From the NCBI RefSeq assembly GCF_003634705.1, contig NZ_RBWU01000001.1, forward strand, positions 1,054,001 through 1,118,000: a stretch of DNA of 64,000 bases, given 5' to 3'. The translations under genes were made by a program, and so were the position numbers. Shown piece after piece: positions 18,530 through 30,335 of this stretch. The notes beneath the pieces are model-generated. The model was given only the letters and a program-made list of their open reading frames with translations. It made no database searches and was not told the DNA's origin. This stretch comes from Actinomadura pelletieri DSM 43383 (lineage in GTDB: Bacteria; Actinomycetota; Actinomycetes; Streptosporangiales; Streptosporangiaceae). Position 1 is the first letter of the stretch. Every line of letters begins with the position of its first letter.

Positions 18530-21127
18530 TCACTTTGCAAAGGTGACGGTGGTGGACGGGGTCACGGTGAGTTTGTCGGACGGTTCGTCGAGGTCGACGA
18601 CGACCTCGTCGCCGTCGCGGATGTCGCCGGACAGGAGTTGCCGGGCGAGCTGGTCGCCGATCGCGGTCTGGACGAGCCGCCGCAGGGGCCGCGCCCCGTA
18701 CAGGGGGTCGTAACCGGTCAGGGCGAGCCACTCGCGGGCCGCGGGCGTCACGATCAACGTGAGCTGCCGGTCGGCCAGGCGGTCGGCGAGCTTGTCGACC
18801 TGGAGGTCGACGATGCGGGTCAGCTCGGTCGTGGACAGGGCGTCGAACAGGATGACGTCGTCGAGCCGGTTCAGGAACTCCGGCTTGAAGGAGTTACGGA
18901 CGGCGTTCCAGACCGCCTCCTTCTTCGCGCCGTTCTCCAGTGTCGGGTCGACGAGGAACTGCGAGCCGATGTTCGAGGTGAGGATCAGGATCGTGTTGCG
19001 GAAGTCGACCGTGCGGCCCTGCCCGTCGGTGAGGCGACCGTCGTCCAAGACCTGGAGCAGCAGGTCGAACACCTCGGGGTGGGCCTTCTCCACCTCGTCC
19101 AGCAGGACCGCCGAGTACGGGCGGCGCCGGACCGCCTCGGTGAGCTGACCGCCTTCCTCGTAGCCGACGTAGCCGGGCGGCGCGCCGACCAGGCGGGCGA
19201 CGCTGTGCTTCTCGCCGTACTCGCTCATGTCGATGCGGGTCATGGCGCGTTCGTCGTCGAACAGGAACTGCGCGAGCGCCTTCGCCAGCTCGGTCTTGCC
19301 GACGCCGGTGGGGCCCAGGAACAGGAACGAGCCGGTCGGACGGTCCGGATCGGAGATGCCCGCGCGGGCGCGGCGGACCGCGTCCGACACGGTGCGCACG
19401 GCGGTCTCCTGGCCGATGAGGCGCTTGCCGAGCTCCTCCTCCATGCGCAGCAGCTTCGCGGTCTGGCCTTCGAGGAGACGTCCGGCGGGAATGCCCGTCC
19501 AGGACGCGACCACGTCGGCGACGTCGTCCGGGCCGACCTCCTCCTTCACCATCGGGTCGCGGTTCTCGGCGGCCTCGGAGGCCTCCTCCAACTGCTTCTC
19601 CAGGGCCGGAATCTCGCCGTAGGTGAGGCGGGCGGACGTTTCGAGGTCGCCGTCGCGCTGGGCGCGTTCCGCCTCGCCGCGCAGCTGGTCGATCCGCTCC
19701 TTGATCTCACCGACGCGGTTGAGGCCCGCCTTCTCCTTGTCCCAGCGGGCCACGAGGCCGGTGAGGTGCTCCTGCTTGTCGGCGAGGTCGGCGCGGAGCC
19801 GTTCGAGACGCTGCCTGGACGCCTCGTCCGTCTCCTTGGAGAGGTTCATCTCCTCCATCTTGAGACGGTCGACGTTGCGCTGCAGCTCGTCGATCTCCAC
19901 GGGACGGGAGTCGATCTCCATGCGGAGCCGGGACGCGGCCTCGTCGACGAGGTCGATCGCCTTGTCGGGGAGGTAGCGTGAGGTGATGTACCGGTCGGAC
20001 AGCGTCGCGGCCGACACGAGCGCCGAGTCGTTGATCTGGACCTTGTGGTGGGCCTCGTACCGGCCCTTGAGCCCGCGCAGGATCGCGATGGTGTCCTCGA
20101 CGGTCGGCTCACCGACGAACACCTGCTGGAAACGGCGCTCCAGGGCGGCGTCCTTCTCGATGCGCTCGCGGTACTCGTCGAGGGTGGTGGCGCCGATCAT
20201 GCGGAGTTCACCCCGGGCCAGCATCGGCTTCAGCATGTTGCCCGCGTCCATCGCGCCCTCGGCCGCGCCCGCGCCGACCACGGTGTGCAGCTCGTCGATG
20301 AACGTGACGACCTGCCCCTCGCTCTCCTTGATCTCGTGCAGGACGGCCTTCAACCGCTCCTCGAACTCGCCCCGGTACTTCGCGCCCGCGACCATCGCAC
20401 CGAGATCGAGAGAGATCAGACGCTTGCCGCGCAGCGACTCCGGCACGTCGCCCGCGACGATCCGCTGCGCGAGGCCCTCGACGACGGCGGTCTTGCCGAC
20501 GCCGGGCTCACCGATCAGGACGGGATTGTTCTTCGTCCGGCGGGACAGCACCTGGACGACGCGCCGGATCTCCGAGTCGCGTCCGATGACCGGGTCGAGA
20601 CGGCCGTCGCGGGCGGCGGCGGTCAGGTCGACGCCGTACTTCTCCAGCGACTGGTAGGTGCCCTCGGGGTTCTCGCTGGTGACGCGGGCGTGGCCGCGGA
20701 CCTTCTCGAACGCGTCCAGCAACGCCTGGGGCGTGGCGCCGAACTCCTTCAGCAGACCCGCGGCCGGGCCGCCGTCGGCCGCGAGACCGACGAGCAGGTG
20801 CTCGGTGGAGACATAGTCGTCCTCAAGCTGCTGCGCGCGGTTCGCCGCCGTGTTGATCGACCTGGTGAGCCGGCCCGAGATGCGCGGTGTCGCGACCGTG
20901 GAGCCCTGCGCCTTCGGCATCGCGGCGAGCTGCTCCTCGGCGCGGCGGCGGATCGCCTTCCAGTCGGCGCCGACGGCCTCCAGCAGCGGCACCGCCGTGC
21001 CGTCGGTGAGGGCGATCAACGCGACCAGCAGGTGCTGCGGCTCCACCTCGGGGTGCCCCTCGGCGGCGGCCCGCCGGATCGCGACCGACAGCGCTTCCTG
21101 GCTCTTCTGCGTCAGCTTGTAGTCCAT
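18530..21127 (-). CDS. clpB: ATP-dependent disaggregase ClpB
   Basis: About 865 residues from the ATG at 21127 ([17 protein letters not shown]). It has an N-domain, a first AAA+ module with Walker [14 protein letters not shown] and [14 protein letters not shown], the long coiled middle domain (about residues 410-530), and a second AAA+ module with [17 protein letters not shown] and [16 protein letters not shown]. Length is typical. ClpB rescues aggregated proteins with DnaK. It is the last gene of the dnaK-grpE-dnaJ-hspR-clpB cluster, 63 bp after hspR, so HspR control from the dnaK promoter is expected. Confidence 0.96.
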   Translation of the reverse strand: MDYKLTQKSQEALSVAIRRAAAEGHPEVEPQHLLVALIALTDGTAVPLLEAVGADWKAIRRRAEEQLAAMPKAQGSTVATPRISGRLTRSINTAANRAQQLEDDYVSTEHLLVGLAADGGPAAGLLKEFGATPQALLDAFEKVRGHARVTSENPEGTYQSLEKYGVDLTAAARDGRLDPVIGRDSEIRRVVQVLSRRTKNNPVLIGEPGVGKTAVVEGLAQRIVAGDVPESLRGKRLISLDLGAMVAGAKYRGEFEERLKAVLHEIKESEGQVVTFIDELHTVVGAGAAEGAMDAGNMLKPMLARGELRMIGATTLDEYRERIEKDAALERRFQQVFVGEPTVEDTIAILRGLKGRYEAHHKVQINDSALVSAATLSDRYITSRYLPDKAIDLVDEAASRLRMEIDSRPVEIDELQRNVDRLKMEEMNLSKETDEASRQRLERLRADLADKQEHLTGLVARWDKEKAGLNRVGEIKERIDQLRGEAERAQRDGDLETSARLTYGEIPALEKQLEEASEAAENRDPMVKEEVGPDDVADVVASWTGIPAGRLLEGQTAKLLRMEEELGKRLIGQETAVRTVSDAVRRARAGISDPDRPTGSFLFLGPTGVGKTELAKALAQFLFDDERAMTRIDMSEYGEKHSVARLVGAPPGYVGYEEGGQLTEAVRRRPYSAVLLDEVEKAHPEVFDLLLQVLDDGRLTDGQGRTVDFRNTILILTSNIGSQFLVDPTLENGAKKEAVWNAVRNSFKPEFLNRLDDVILFDALSTTELTRIVDLQVDKLADRLADRQLTLIVTPAAREWLALTGYDPLYGARPLRRLVQTAIGDQLARQLLSGDIRDGDEVVVDLDEPSDKLTVTPSTTVTFAK

Positions 21128-21190
21128 CGTCCCCACACCCCCGTGTCATTCAGGGGGGCCGACCTGCCGGCCCCCGCGACGGCCATGTGC

Positions 21191-21646
21191 TCAGTCCCGG
21201 TTCCGTTCGTGCCAGACGACGACGCTGGTGTGCCTGATCGGCACCAGGTCGGCACCGGGCGTGCCGCCCATTTCCCCGCGCCTGCGCTGCTGCGCCAGAC
21301 GCGCCGCGACGGAACGGGTCGATTCGAGTTCGTTGGCGAGCGCGTCCAGCGCGGCGTGCGCCTTGGCGAGCTCCTCGCGGAGCCGCACGTTGTCGCGTTG
21401 CAGCTCCAGGATGTGCTTGATGCCGGACAGGTTGATGCCCTCCTCCTGCGAGAGCCGCTGGATCTCGCGGAGCATCACGATGTCGCGCATCGAGTAGCGA
21501 CGGCCCCGGCCGGCCGTCCGGCCGGGGGAGACGAGGCCCATCCGGTCATAGGTGCGCAGCGTCTGCGGGTGCAGCCCCGACAGTTGCGCCGCGACCGAGA
21601 TCACGTAGACCGGAGTGTCGTCGCCGAAGGGGTTCATTGGGATCAC
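21191..21646 (-). CDS. hspR: MerR-family heat-shock repressor HspR
   Basis: About 151 residues. The MerR helix-turn-helix is at the N-terminus ([20 protein letters not shown], then [18 protein letters not shown]), followed by a coiled coil ([21 protein letters not shown]). HspR represses the dnaK operon by binding HAIR sites and uses DnaK as corepressor in related organisms. A matching HAIR lies upstream of dnaK at 25601. The GTG at 21646 overlaps the dnaJ stop codon (GTGA); an ATG nine bases later is also possible. Confidence 0.94.
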   Translation of the reverse strand: MIPMNPFGDDTPVYVISVAAQLSGLHPQTLRTYDRMGLVSPGRTAGRGRRYSMRDIVMLREIQRLSQEEGINLSGIKHILELQRDNVRLREELAKAHAALDALANELESTRSVAARLAQQRRRGEMGGTPGADLVPIRHTSVVVWHERNRD

Positions 21647-22818
21647 TCCTGCCTGGCCTGCTGGACGAGTTCGGTGCGCAGATCCTCACCGGAACAGGAC
21701 GCCCGCAACCGGACGAGCGCGTCCCGCGCGTCGCCGTCGAGCTTGTGCGGGACCTGGACGTCGACCGTGACGAGCAGGTCGCCCTTCGTGCCGTCACGCC
21801 GGGGCGCGCCGCGGCCCTTCACCCGGAACTTGCGGCCGTTGGGCGTGCCCTCCGGCAGTTTCAGCGTGACCGGCTGCCCCTGGAACGTCGGCACCTGGAT
21901 CTCCGCGCCGAGCGCCGCCTCCGGGAACGTGACCGGGACGGTCAGCGTCAGGTTGTCGCCGCTGCGGCCGAACACATGGTGCGGTTTCACCTTGATGTTG
22001 ACGTACAGGTCGCCGTTCGGGCCGCCGTTCTCGCCCGGGGCGCCCTTGCCCTTCAGCCTGATCTTCTGCCCGTCCGCGACGCCCGCCGGGATCCGGGCCT
22101 GGATCGTCCGGGTGCCGGTTGCGCGGCCGCTGCCGTGGCAGATGGGGCACGGGTCGTCGACGACGAGGCCCCGGCCGTGGCACTCCTTGCACGGCTCCTG
22201 GAACCCGAAGTTGCCGAGGTTGCGGGTCTCGTGCCCGGTGCCCTCACAGCTCGGGCACACCCGCGGCACCGTGCCCGCCCGCGCGCCCGTACCGCGGCAG
22301 CCGTTGCAGGCCGCCTCGCTCGTCAGCTTGATCGGGACGGTGACACCGTTCATGGCGCGGGCGAACGACAGCGTCACATCGGTCTCGACGTCCGGGCCGC
22401 GGCGCGCCCGGCGGGCGCCCGTGGTGCGGGTACCGCCGCCGCCCCGGCCGAACAGCCCGCCGAACAGGTCGCCGATGCGTTCCCCGGCGCCGCCGCCGGT
22501 GTGCGTCCCGGCGCCGGCGCCCTGCCCGAACAGGTCACCGAGGTCGAACGGGAACCCGCCGCCCTGCTGGCCGCGGAACCCGCCCGGCATCGACCGGATC
22601 GCGTCGTACTCCTTGCGGCGCTTCTCGTCCGACAGGACGTCGTACGCCTCCGAGACCTCTTTGAAGCGCTCCTCGGCGTCGGCGTCGCCCTTGTTGGCGT
22701 CCGGATGGTACTGGCGGGCCAGCTTCCGGTACGACTTCTTGATCTCCTCTTGTGAGGCAGACTTCGCGACACCGAGGACCTTGTAGTAGTCCTTCTCCAG
22801 GTAGTCCTTGGTGCTCAC
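21643..22818 (-). CDS. dnaJ: chaperone DnaJ
   Basis: About 391 residues from the GTG at 22818 ([20 protein letters not shown]). The J-domain contains the HPD motif ([11 protein letters not shown]). A Gly-rich region follows. The zinc domain has four CxxCxGxG motifs: [24 protein letters not shown] and CPICHGSG. The C-terminal peptide-binding domain is complete. It stimulates DnaK ATPase and delivers clients. About 130 bp separate it from grpE, and hspR overlaps its end. The frame extends 11 codons upstream of 22818 but lacks J-protein sequence there. Confidence 0.95.
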   Translation of the reverse strand: MSTKDYLEKDYYKVLGVAKSASQEEIKKSYRKLARQYHPDANKGDADAEERFKEVSEAYDVLSDEKRRKEYDAIRSMPGGFRGQQGGGFPFDLGDLFGQGAGAGTHTGGGAGERIGDLFGGLFGRGGGGTRTTGARRARRGPDVETDVTLSFARAMNGVTVPIKLTSEAACNGCRGTGARAGTVPRVCPSCEGTGHETRNLGNFGFQEPCKECHGRGLVVDDPCPICHGSGRATGTRTIQARIPAGVADGQKIRLKGKGAPGENGGPNGDLYVNIKVKPHHVFGRSGDNLTLTVPVTFPEAALGAEIQVPTFQGQPVTLKLPEGTPNGRKFRVKGRGAPRRDGTKGDLLVTVDVQVPHKLDGDARDALVRLRASCSGEDLRTELVQQARQE

Positions 22819-22950
22819 GGCGCCCCGCTCTCTGCTATCGCCACATGCCACTTGTCTTCACGGGGCCCGCGGAGCCCGTCCCGTTCGGGACGGGCCCGCG
22901 AGCCTGTTCGGGGGAGGCGATCCCCCGGACCCCCGGCCGGAGCCAAGGGG

Positions 22951-23606
22951 TCATTCGCCTTCGTCGCCGCGTTCGGCACCGGTGTCACCCGGCTCCTCAC
23001 CCGGCTTCTCGTCCTCACCGTCCGGACCGGGCTCGGCCACTCCCACGCGCGCGGGCCGCAGGATCCGCTCGCCGATGCGGTAGCCGGGCTGGAAGACGTT
23101 CACGACGCTGATCTCGGACACGTCCGCCGAGTACGCGTGCATGAGCGCCTCGTGCACGGTCGGGTCGAAGGGTTCGCCCTTCTCGCCATAGCGTTCGAGG
23201 CCGAGCTTGCCCGTGATCGCCTCCAGGCTCTCCGCGACGGACTTGAATCCGCCGTTGAGCTCGTCGTGCTCACGGGCGCGGCCGATGTCGTCCAGCACCG
23301 GAAGCAGCTCGGTCAGCACCTGCCCGAGCGCCTGCTCCCGGACCGCGACCCGGTCGCGTTCGACCCGCTTGCGATAGTTGTCGTACTCCGCCTTCAGCCG
23401 TTGCAGGTCGGCGAGACGCTCCGCCAGCTGAGACTTGAGCGAGGCGACCTCCTCGTCCGTGACCGCGGCTCCCCCGTTGGTCTGGGCCTCGGAGGTGGAC
23501 GACCTGTCGGCCGTCTCCTCCCGGACCCTCCCCGTTTCGGGATCGATGCGCCGCTTGTCGCGGATCACCGGGCCCTCCTTCTCCTCGCCCTCATCAGGGG
23601 AGGTCG

Positions 23607-23610
<4 letters not shown>
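22951..23610 (-). CDS. grpE: nucleotide exchange factor GrpE
   Basis: A 219-residue protein. An acidic, polar N-terminus is followed by the long GrpE helix ([30 protein letters not shown]) and the beta domain ending [20 protein letters not shown], which is the GrpE signature region. A low-complexity acidic tail follows. It exchanges ADP for ATP on DnaK. Its ATG overlaps the dnaK stop codon by 4 bp, so translation is coupled. Confidence 0.94.
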
Positions 23611-25475
<1,865 letters not shown>

Positions 25476-25600
25476 GTTCTCGTCCTCCGTCGTTTCCGGT
25501 GTATCGCCCCCCGGTCGCTCCCAGGGCGCGGCCGGTTCGGTCTGTTGCCTGTTCGATGTCTGCGGTCAGGGTGCCCGGACACCCAAGCGATGTCAAATCA

Positions 25601-25621
25601 CTTGAGTCGACCAGACTCAAC
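25601..25621 (-). promoter_or_regulatory. HAIR operator for HspR
   Basis: CTTGAGT, seven bases, then ACTCAAC: this matches the HspR-associated inverted repeat CTTGAGT-N7-ACTCAAG at 13 of 14 fixed positions. It lies 126 bp upstream of dnaK. With hspR in the same operon, this gives a closed feedback loop. Confidence 0.9.
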
Positions 25622-25902
25622 TTTGCTGCTGACCTCTCCAACAATACGTCTGAGCGGCCTATTCCGGTTCCCCGTTCCGCCGAAATCGCCTCCACGGAGG
25701 AGGGCGCATCCCTCGATCGGAGGAGCGCCGCCGGACGATCCGCCACCACCGCAGGACGACGGCACGCGGATCGCCGCTCCGGAGGGCGCGGTCGGCGACG
25801 TTCGGAGCGGCGTGCCGGTCCGTCCATGATCGTCCTGACCTGCGAACTTCAAGCTGGTACGACCCCGTTGGATCGTGCTAACCTCCGTCTTCCGCGCTGA
25901 TA

Positions 25903-25916
25903 GTTCATTTTTGAAC
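25903..25916. promoter_or_regulatory. perfect inverted repeat upstream of the DoxX gene
   Basis: GTTCA-TTTT-TGAAC, 21 bp before the DoxX start codon and just ahead of its GGAGGG ribosome site. It is an AT-rich perfect palindrome in a GC-rich region. A likely operator or RNA hairpin covering the translation start; the regulator is not in this window. Confidence 0.45.
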
Positions 25917-25937
25917 AATCTCTTTGCAGGAGGGCGC

Positions 25938-26390
25938 ATGATCCCCGCGAACCGAATCCCGTACCTGTCCGACATCGGCCTGCTCATCGGCCGCGTCGCC
26001 CTAGGCGTCGTGTTCGTCGCGCACGGCTGGCAGAAGCTCAACGACATGGGCCACGCCAACGTGACCAAGTTCTTCGAGAGCGTGGACGTGCCGCTGGCGT
26101 CGCTGTCCGCGTACTACTCGACCTGGGTCGAACTCATCGGCGGTTTCGCGCTCATCGTGGGCGTCGTCACGCCGATCGTGGGACTGCTCCTCGCGATCGA
26201 CATGGCCGGTGCCTTCCTGTTCGTGCACAAGGGCAACGGCATGTTCGTCACCGAGAACGGCTACGAACTCGTCCTCGCCCTCGGCGCCACCGCGATCCTG
26301 CTCGCCCTCGCCGGCGCGGGCCGCTTCTCCGTCGACGGCCTCCTGTTCAACCGCAACGACAGCCGAGAGAACCACGGCGCGGCGGCCTGA
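25938..26390 (+). CDS. DoxX-family membrane protein
   Basis: A 150-residue protein from the ATG at 25938, which follows GGAGGG. Four hydrophobic helices and the motif IGLLIGRVALGVVFVAHGWQ are typical of DoxX/SURF4-like proteins. DoxX members are linked to redox and thiol stress in actinobacteria; the exact role is unknown. It stands alone, divergent from dnaK. A strong hairpin follows the stop codon. Confidence 0.88.
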   Translation: MIPANRIPYLSDIGLLIGRVALGVVFVAHGWQKLNDMGHANVTKFFESVDVPLASLSAYYSTWVELIGGFALIVGVVTPIVGLLLAIDMAGAFLFVHKGNGMFVTENGYELVLALGATAILLALAGAGRFSVDGLLFNRNDSRENHGAAA

Positions 26391-26394
26391 TCGT

Positions 26395-26450
26395 CCGTCC
26401 CCGTCCGCGCAGCGTTCTGATCGGTCCACACGCTGCGCGGGCGGGGACGG
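26395..26450 (+). terminator. hairpin terminator after the DoxX gene
   Basis: A 20-bp stem with one G-T wobble pairs CCGTCCCCGTCCGCGCAGCG (26395-26414) with 26431-26450. It starts within 5 bp of the DoxX stop codon. Confidence 0.75.
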
Positions 26451-26600
26451 GCTCCGCCGGCACCATCCGCCGGCCCCTCGTCGACGCTCCCCCTTGTCAA
26501 CGCCCCCGAACAGCGCGAAGCGCCGCGGCTTCGGCCGCGTCCAACACCTTCCTGACCTGGCTCAGTGAGTGCACGCATTCCTGATCCGGGTCTTCCGAAA

Positions 26601-26637
26601 AGAGCCGGTCGGGTCGCCCTGCGACCCGACCGGCTCT
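26601..26637. terminator. perfect 17-bp hairpin upstream of the ECF sigma gene
   Basis: AGAGCCGGTCGGGTCGC pairs perfectly with 26621-26637 around a 3-bp loop, with AAAA before and CTTGTT after. It would work as a terminator in both directions and insulates the ECF gene from DoxX. The 150 bp between this and the DoxX terminator hold nothing I can call. Confidence 0.75.
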
Positions 26638-26712
26638 CTTGTTCCGTGAACGGGATGCGGGGGGTCGGGTGATACGTGTGTGACCGCCGTTCGTGTCACG
26701 GAAAGGCAGCAC

Positions 26713-27336
26713 ATGACTCGGGAGCCTCTCACCGCGGACCCGCCCCTGCACGGGGCCCAGGGGCGGGCGGACGACAGTGCCGTCCTGCGGTCGTCGCTGG
26801 ACGAGCCGGAGCGGTTCGGTGAGATCTTCGACGCGTACTTCGCGGAGATCCACGGCTATGCGGCCCGACGGCTCGGGTCGGACGTGGCCTCCGATGTCGC
26901 GGCGCAGACGTTCCTGGAGGCGTTTCGCGGTCGGGGACGGTACGACGCGTCCCGCGCGGCCGTCCGTACCTGGCTGTACGGCATCGCGACGAACGTGATC
27001 GGCAAGCACCGGCGTGCCGAGGTGCGCGGGTTGCGGGCGCGGGCCCGGCTGAAGGTCGTCGAGGAGGCCGACGGCCACGCCGACCGGGTGGACGACCGGG
27101 TCAGCGCCGAGGGCCTGCGAGGACGTCTCGCGGGGGCCATCGCCGGGCTGTCCGACGGTGACCGGGACGTACTGCTGCTCGTCGCGCTCGCCGACCTGAG
27201 CCATCAGGAGGTGGCCGCGGCGCTCGACATCCCGTACGGGACGGTCGGCTCGCGGCTGAACCGGGCGCGCAAGAAGGTGCGCGAGGCGCTCGGCGGGACG
27301 AATCCGATGCGTGACCTGGAGGACGACCATGGATGA
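26713..27336 (+). CDS. ECF-type RNA polymerase sigma factor
   Basis: About 207 residues from the ATG at 26713, after GGAAAGG. Region 2 is FGEIFDAYFAEIHGYAARRL, then VASDVAAQTFLEAFRGRGRY. Region 4 is ALADLSHQEVAAALDIPYGT with VGSRLNRARKKVREAL. No zinc anti-sigma motif is present. It overlaps the downstream gene by 8 bp. That gene encodes a membrane protein of the CU044_5270 family, which commonly accompanies such sigma factors and may act as its anti-sigma partner. Confidence 0.92.
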   Translation: MTREPLTADPPLHGAQGRADDSAVLRSSLDEPERFGEIFDAYFAEIHGYAARRLGSDVASDVAAQTFLEAFRGRGRYDASRAAVRTWLYGIATNVIGKHRRAEVRGLRARARLKVVEEADGHADRVDDRVSAEGLRGRLAGAIAGLSDGDRDVLLLVALADLSHQEVAAALDIPYGTVGSRLNRARKKVREALGGTNPMRDLEDDHG

Positions 27337-28525
27337 CCTGCGAATCGTCAAGGAGGCGTACGGGGAGCCCGCCGCGCCCACCCCGCGGGAGATGACCGAG
27401 GCCCGAGCCCGGATGTTCGAGGAGCCGACGCGTTCGCGACGCCGGTCCGGGTCCGGGTTCGGGTTCGGGTTCGGGTGGCGGGCCAGGGCCGGGATCGGGC
27501 TGGTCGCGGTGGGCGCCGCCGCCGCGGTCACGATCGTGGCCCTGGGATCGGGGTCGTCCACGCCGACCGAATCGGCGGAGTCCGTCGACATCGGCAAGCT
27601 CGCCGTGCTGGCGGCGGCGGAGAAGGCCGAACGGCAACCCACGGGGAAGTTCTGGCACACCGACACCGTCAGCGGCCAGGCGTACATCGTCCGGGCGAAG
27701 ACCGGGAACTACGCGATCTTCGGCGCGCAGGACGAGTCGTTCAGCTGGGCCGGCGCGGAACGGGGTATGGGTGAGGCCTACTACGGCCGCGATCTTCCGG
27801 CCCACCCGCAGACGGCGCGGGACGCCGAGCTGTGGCGGAAGGCGGGGTCACCGTCGCGCATCCGCGTCTGGTCCGGCGACCACTACGCCACGTACACCAC
27901 CAAGGCGACCGCCTGGCGGTCGGACGGCCCGAACGTCGGCGTCGACCCCAAGGGCGGCGGGACGTTCGTGGACGGAAAGTCGGCCGCGCAACTGCGGAAG
28001 CTGCCGACCGACCCGGAGGCGCTCGCGGCGATGTTCCTGGGCGGGACGTCGGCGGGGGACGACCCGGCGCGCCGAGCGGGGGTCGGCACGAAGGACGCGG
28101 CCGTCCGGCGGCTCCTCGCCGCGACCAAGATCATGCGGACATCGGCGGTGTTGCGCGCCCCGATCCCGCCGAAGGCGCGGTCCGGGCTGATGAGGGCACT
28201 GGCCGCCCAGCCGGGCGTGCACGCGGTCGGCCGTGTCGCCGACCCGCTGGGCCGCCGGGGCGTCGCGCTGGCCGGCGACGAGCACGACGTGACCGTGACC
28301 GGCGAGTACGGCACGTCGAAGGCCGAGCAGGGAACCTACCGCTCCCGCCAGGTGATCGTGTTCGACGAGCGGACCGGCGCGTTGCTGTCGCGGCAGGAGA
28401 TGCTGACCGTGCCCGGCGGCCCGTACGCGGAGATGAAGCCGGGCTTCATCATCGAGTACCAGGCCAACCGCTCGGCCGGGTGGACGGACGCGAAACCGAA
28501 GCCGCCCGTGGACCTGCCCTTCTGA
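27329..28525 (+). CDS. CU044_5270-family membrane protein, putative anti-sigma partner
   Basis: About 398 residues from the ATG at 27329. A short cytoplasmic N-terminus (RIVKEAYGEPAAPTPREMTE) is followed by Arg/Gly-rich sequence and one membrane helix (AGIGLVAVGAAAAVTIVALG, about residues 50-70). The large C-terminal domain lies outside (FWHTDTVSGQAYIV, then GVHAVGRVADPLGRRGVALA and YRSRQVIVFDERTGALL). This matches the CU044_5270 family found beside ECF sigma factors. The coding overlap with the sigma gene implies coupled synthesis. A regulatory role is inferred. Confidence 0.82.
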   Translation: MDDLRIVKEAYGEPAAPTPREMTEARARMFEEPTRSRRRSGSGFGFGFGWRARAGIGLVAVGAAAAVTIVALGSGSSTPTESAESVDIGKLAVLAAAEKAERQPTGKFWHTDTVSGQAYIVRAKTGNYAIFGAQDESFSWAGAERGMGEAYYGRDLPAHPQTARDAELWRKAGSPSRIRVWSGDHYATYTTKATAWRSDGPNVGVDPKGGGTFVDGKSAAQLRKLPTDPEALAAMFLGGTSAGDDPARRAGVGTKDAAVRRLLAATKIMRTSAVLRAPIPPKARSGLMRALAAQPGVHAVGRVADPLGRRGVALAGDEHDVTVTGEYGTSKAEQGTYRSRQVIVFDERTGALLSRQEMLTVPGGPYAEMKPGFIIEYQANRSAGWTDAKPKPPVDLPF

Positions 28526-28658
28526 TCCGAGGTTTCCGGCCCTCCGCCCTTCACCGGGTGGAGGGCCTCCGCGTCCCCAGGCCAGCCGGACGCGCCGGGC
28601 GCCCGGCCGTCTACACCGGGAAGGCGTGACCTTCGTTCGGTTAGCGGCGGCAGGGTCG

Positions 28659-30194
28659 TCAGATCGTGAGGTCGGACGGGACCGTGCCGGTCTCGGTCAG
28701 CGGGAGGCCGAGCGCCGCGCGTTCGGTCAGCCAGACGCTCGGACGGTAACGCGGGTCGCCCGTGCTCGCGTGCAGGCCCCGAAGGATCTCCAGGACACGG
28801 GCGGCTCCCGCCTGCTCGCCCCACTCCAGCGGGCCGCGCGGATACCCGAGGCCCAGCCGGACGGCGGTGTCGATGTCCTCGGGACGGGCCAGCCCCTGTT
28901 CCGCGATGCCGCAGCCCACGTTGACGATCGAGGCGAGGAGGCGCTGCGCGACGGGAGCGGGCGCGTCCCGGACGACGGTCACCGGTCGTCCCGTGGAGGC
29001 GAGGGCGGCCAGACCGGCGCGACCGGCCTCCTTGTCGACACCGGGATGGACGGACACGGTGAGCCGGGTGAAGAACCCACCCCACGGATCGACGCCCAGG
29101 GTGCGGTCAAGGGGAAGACCCTCGGCCGCCTGGACGGTGCTCTTCCCGAAGGGGGCGACCAGGACGACGGCGTCGCCGGACGGCCCGTCCCCGGACTCGA
29201 CCTCCACCCCGCTCGTCGAAAGCAACGCCCCCAACTCCTCACGGACATCGCCGTGCACCCAAACGGGCCGGGCGCCGACCGTGGGCGCCTTCGCTTCGGA
29301 CGGTTCCTGCTTCGCGCCGTCCACGTACGTGTAGAAGCCCTCGCCGGTCTTACGTCCGAGCAGGCCCGCCTCCAGGCGAGCCCGTCCGACCCTGGACGGA
29401 CGCAACCGCGCCTCCGTGTAGAAACCCGTCCAGATGGACTCCATCACCGGCTGGGACACGTCCATCCCGGTGAGATCGAGCAGTTCGCACGGCCCCATCC
29501 TCAGACCGAGGACGTCACGCGCGATGCGGTCGATGTCCACGGGTTCGGCCGCGCCCTCGGACAGGATCTGCAAGGCCTCCGTCACCAGACCGCGCCCCGC
29601 GTGATTGACGAGGAACCCGGGTGTGTCCGGTGCGAGGACGGGTTCGTGGCCGAGGCGCCGGACGAGATCCGCCAGCGCGTCCGGAACCCACTGCGCCGTC
29701 CGAGCGCCCGGAATCACCTCGACAACCCGCATCAACGGCACCGGGTTGAAGAAGTGCAGGCCCGCCAGCCTGGACGGATCGTCCAGCGCCACGCCGATCG
29801 CCGTCACCGGCAGCGAACTGGTGTTGGTCGCCATGACGGTGTGCTCGGGGCAGACCTTCTCCAGGGCCGTGAACAGCTCCCGTTTCGTCCCGATGTCCTC
29901 CCGAACGGCCTCGATCACGAGATCGCAGCCCTGGAACGGCGTGAACGGATCACCGACCGGCCGCAACCGCGCCTTCGCGGCCTCCGCCTGCGCCCCGCTC
30001 ATGCGTCCCTTGCTCGCGAGCTTGTCGAACATGCCGCCGATGTACTCGACGGCGTTGATGACCGCGTCCGTCCTGATGTCCGCCAGTTCGACCGTCAGCC
30101 CGCCCGCCGCGGCGAGCTGCGCGATCCCGCGTCCCATCGCACCCGCCCCGATCACCCGGACCGTCGTCACCCGCCGCGCCCACTGCTCCACCAT
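28659..30194 (-). CDS. 3-hydroxyacyl-CoA dehydrogenase
   Basis: 511 residues from the ATG at 30194, which follows GAGGAGG. The NAD motif is VRVIGAGAMGRGIAQLAAAG. The family segments VMATNTSSLPVTAIG and RLAGLHFFNPVPLMRVVEVI are present, then the C-terminal domain GFLVNHAGRGLVTEAL and two-domain repeats. It oxidises 3-hydroxyacyl-CoA to 3-oxoacyl-CoA in beta-oxidation or a related route (PaaH-like). It is divergent from a thiolase gene 141 bp away, which would act on its product. The open frame continues far upstream to 31409 but only as a shadow of the thiolase. Confidence 0.9.
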   Translation of the reverse strand: MVEQWARRVTTVRVIGAGAMGRGIAQLAAAGGLTVELADIRTDAVINAVEYIGGMFDKLASKGRMSGAQAEAAKARLRPVGDPFTPFQGCDLVIEAVREDIGTKRELFTALEKVCPEHTVMATNTSSLPVTAIGVALDDPSRLAGLHFFNPVPLMRVVEVIPGARTAQWVPDALADLVRRLGHEPVLAPDTPGFLVNHAGRGLVTEALQILSEGAAEPVDIDRIARDVLGLRMGPCELLDLTGMDVSQPVMESIWTGFYTEARLRPSRVGRARLEAGLLGRKTGEGFYTYVDGAKQEPSEAKAPTVGARPVWVHGDVREELGALLSTSGVEVESGDGPSGDAVVLVAPFGKSTVQAAEGLPLDRTLGVDPWGGFFTRLTVSVHPGVDKEAGRAGLAALASTGRPVTVVRDAPAPVAQRLLASIVNVGCGIAEQGLARPEDIDTAVRLGLGYPRGPLEWGEQAGAARVLEILRGLHASTGDPRYRPSVWLTERAALGLPLTETGTVPSDLTI

Positions 30195-30335
30195 CGCCTC
30201 CTCGTCGCTCGCACACCCTTCCCCGCATCCCGACACGCATTCGACCTCCGCCAGACGGAAACCCGCCCGCGGCTCACCCGATAGCGGGACGTAACCTGCA
30301 AGGTGCCCGAAACTCTCCAGTCCGAGGAGCCCACC

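Noticed and set aside
25875..25937. Upstream start for the DoxX gene
   Set aside because: The extra 21 residues contain the palindrome region and lack a ribosome site; the ATG at 25938 follows GGAGGG.
26497..26600. Possible small minus-strand gene between the two hairpins
   Set aside because: A plausible-looking helix is encoded but there is no start codon with a ribosome site after the hairpin.
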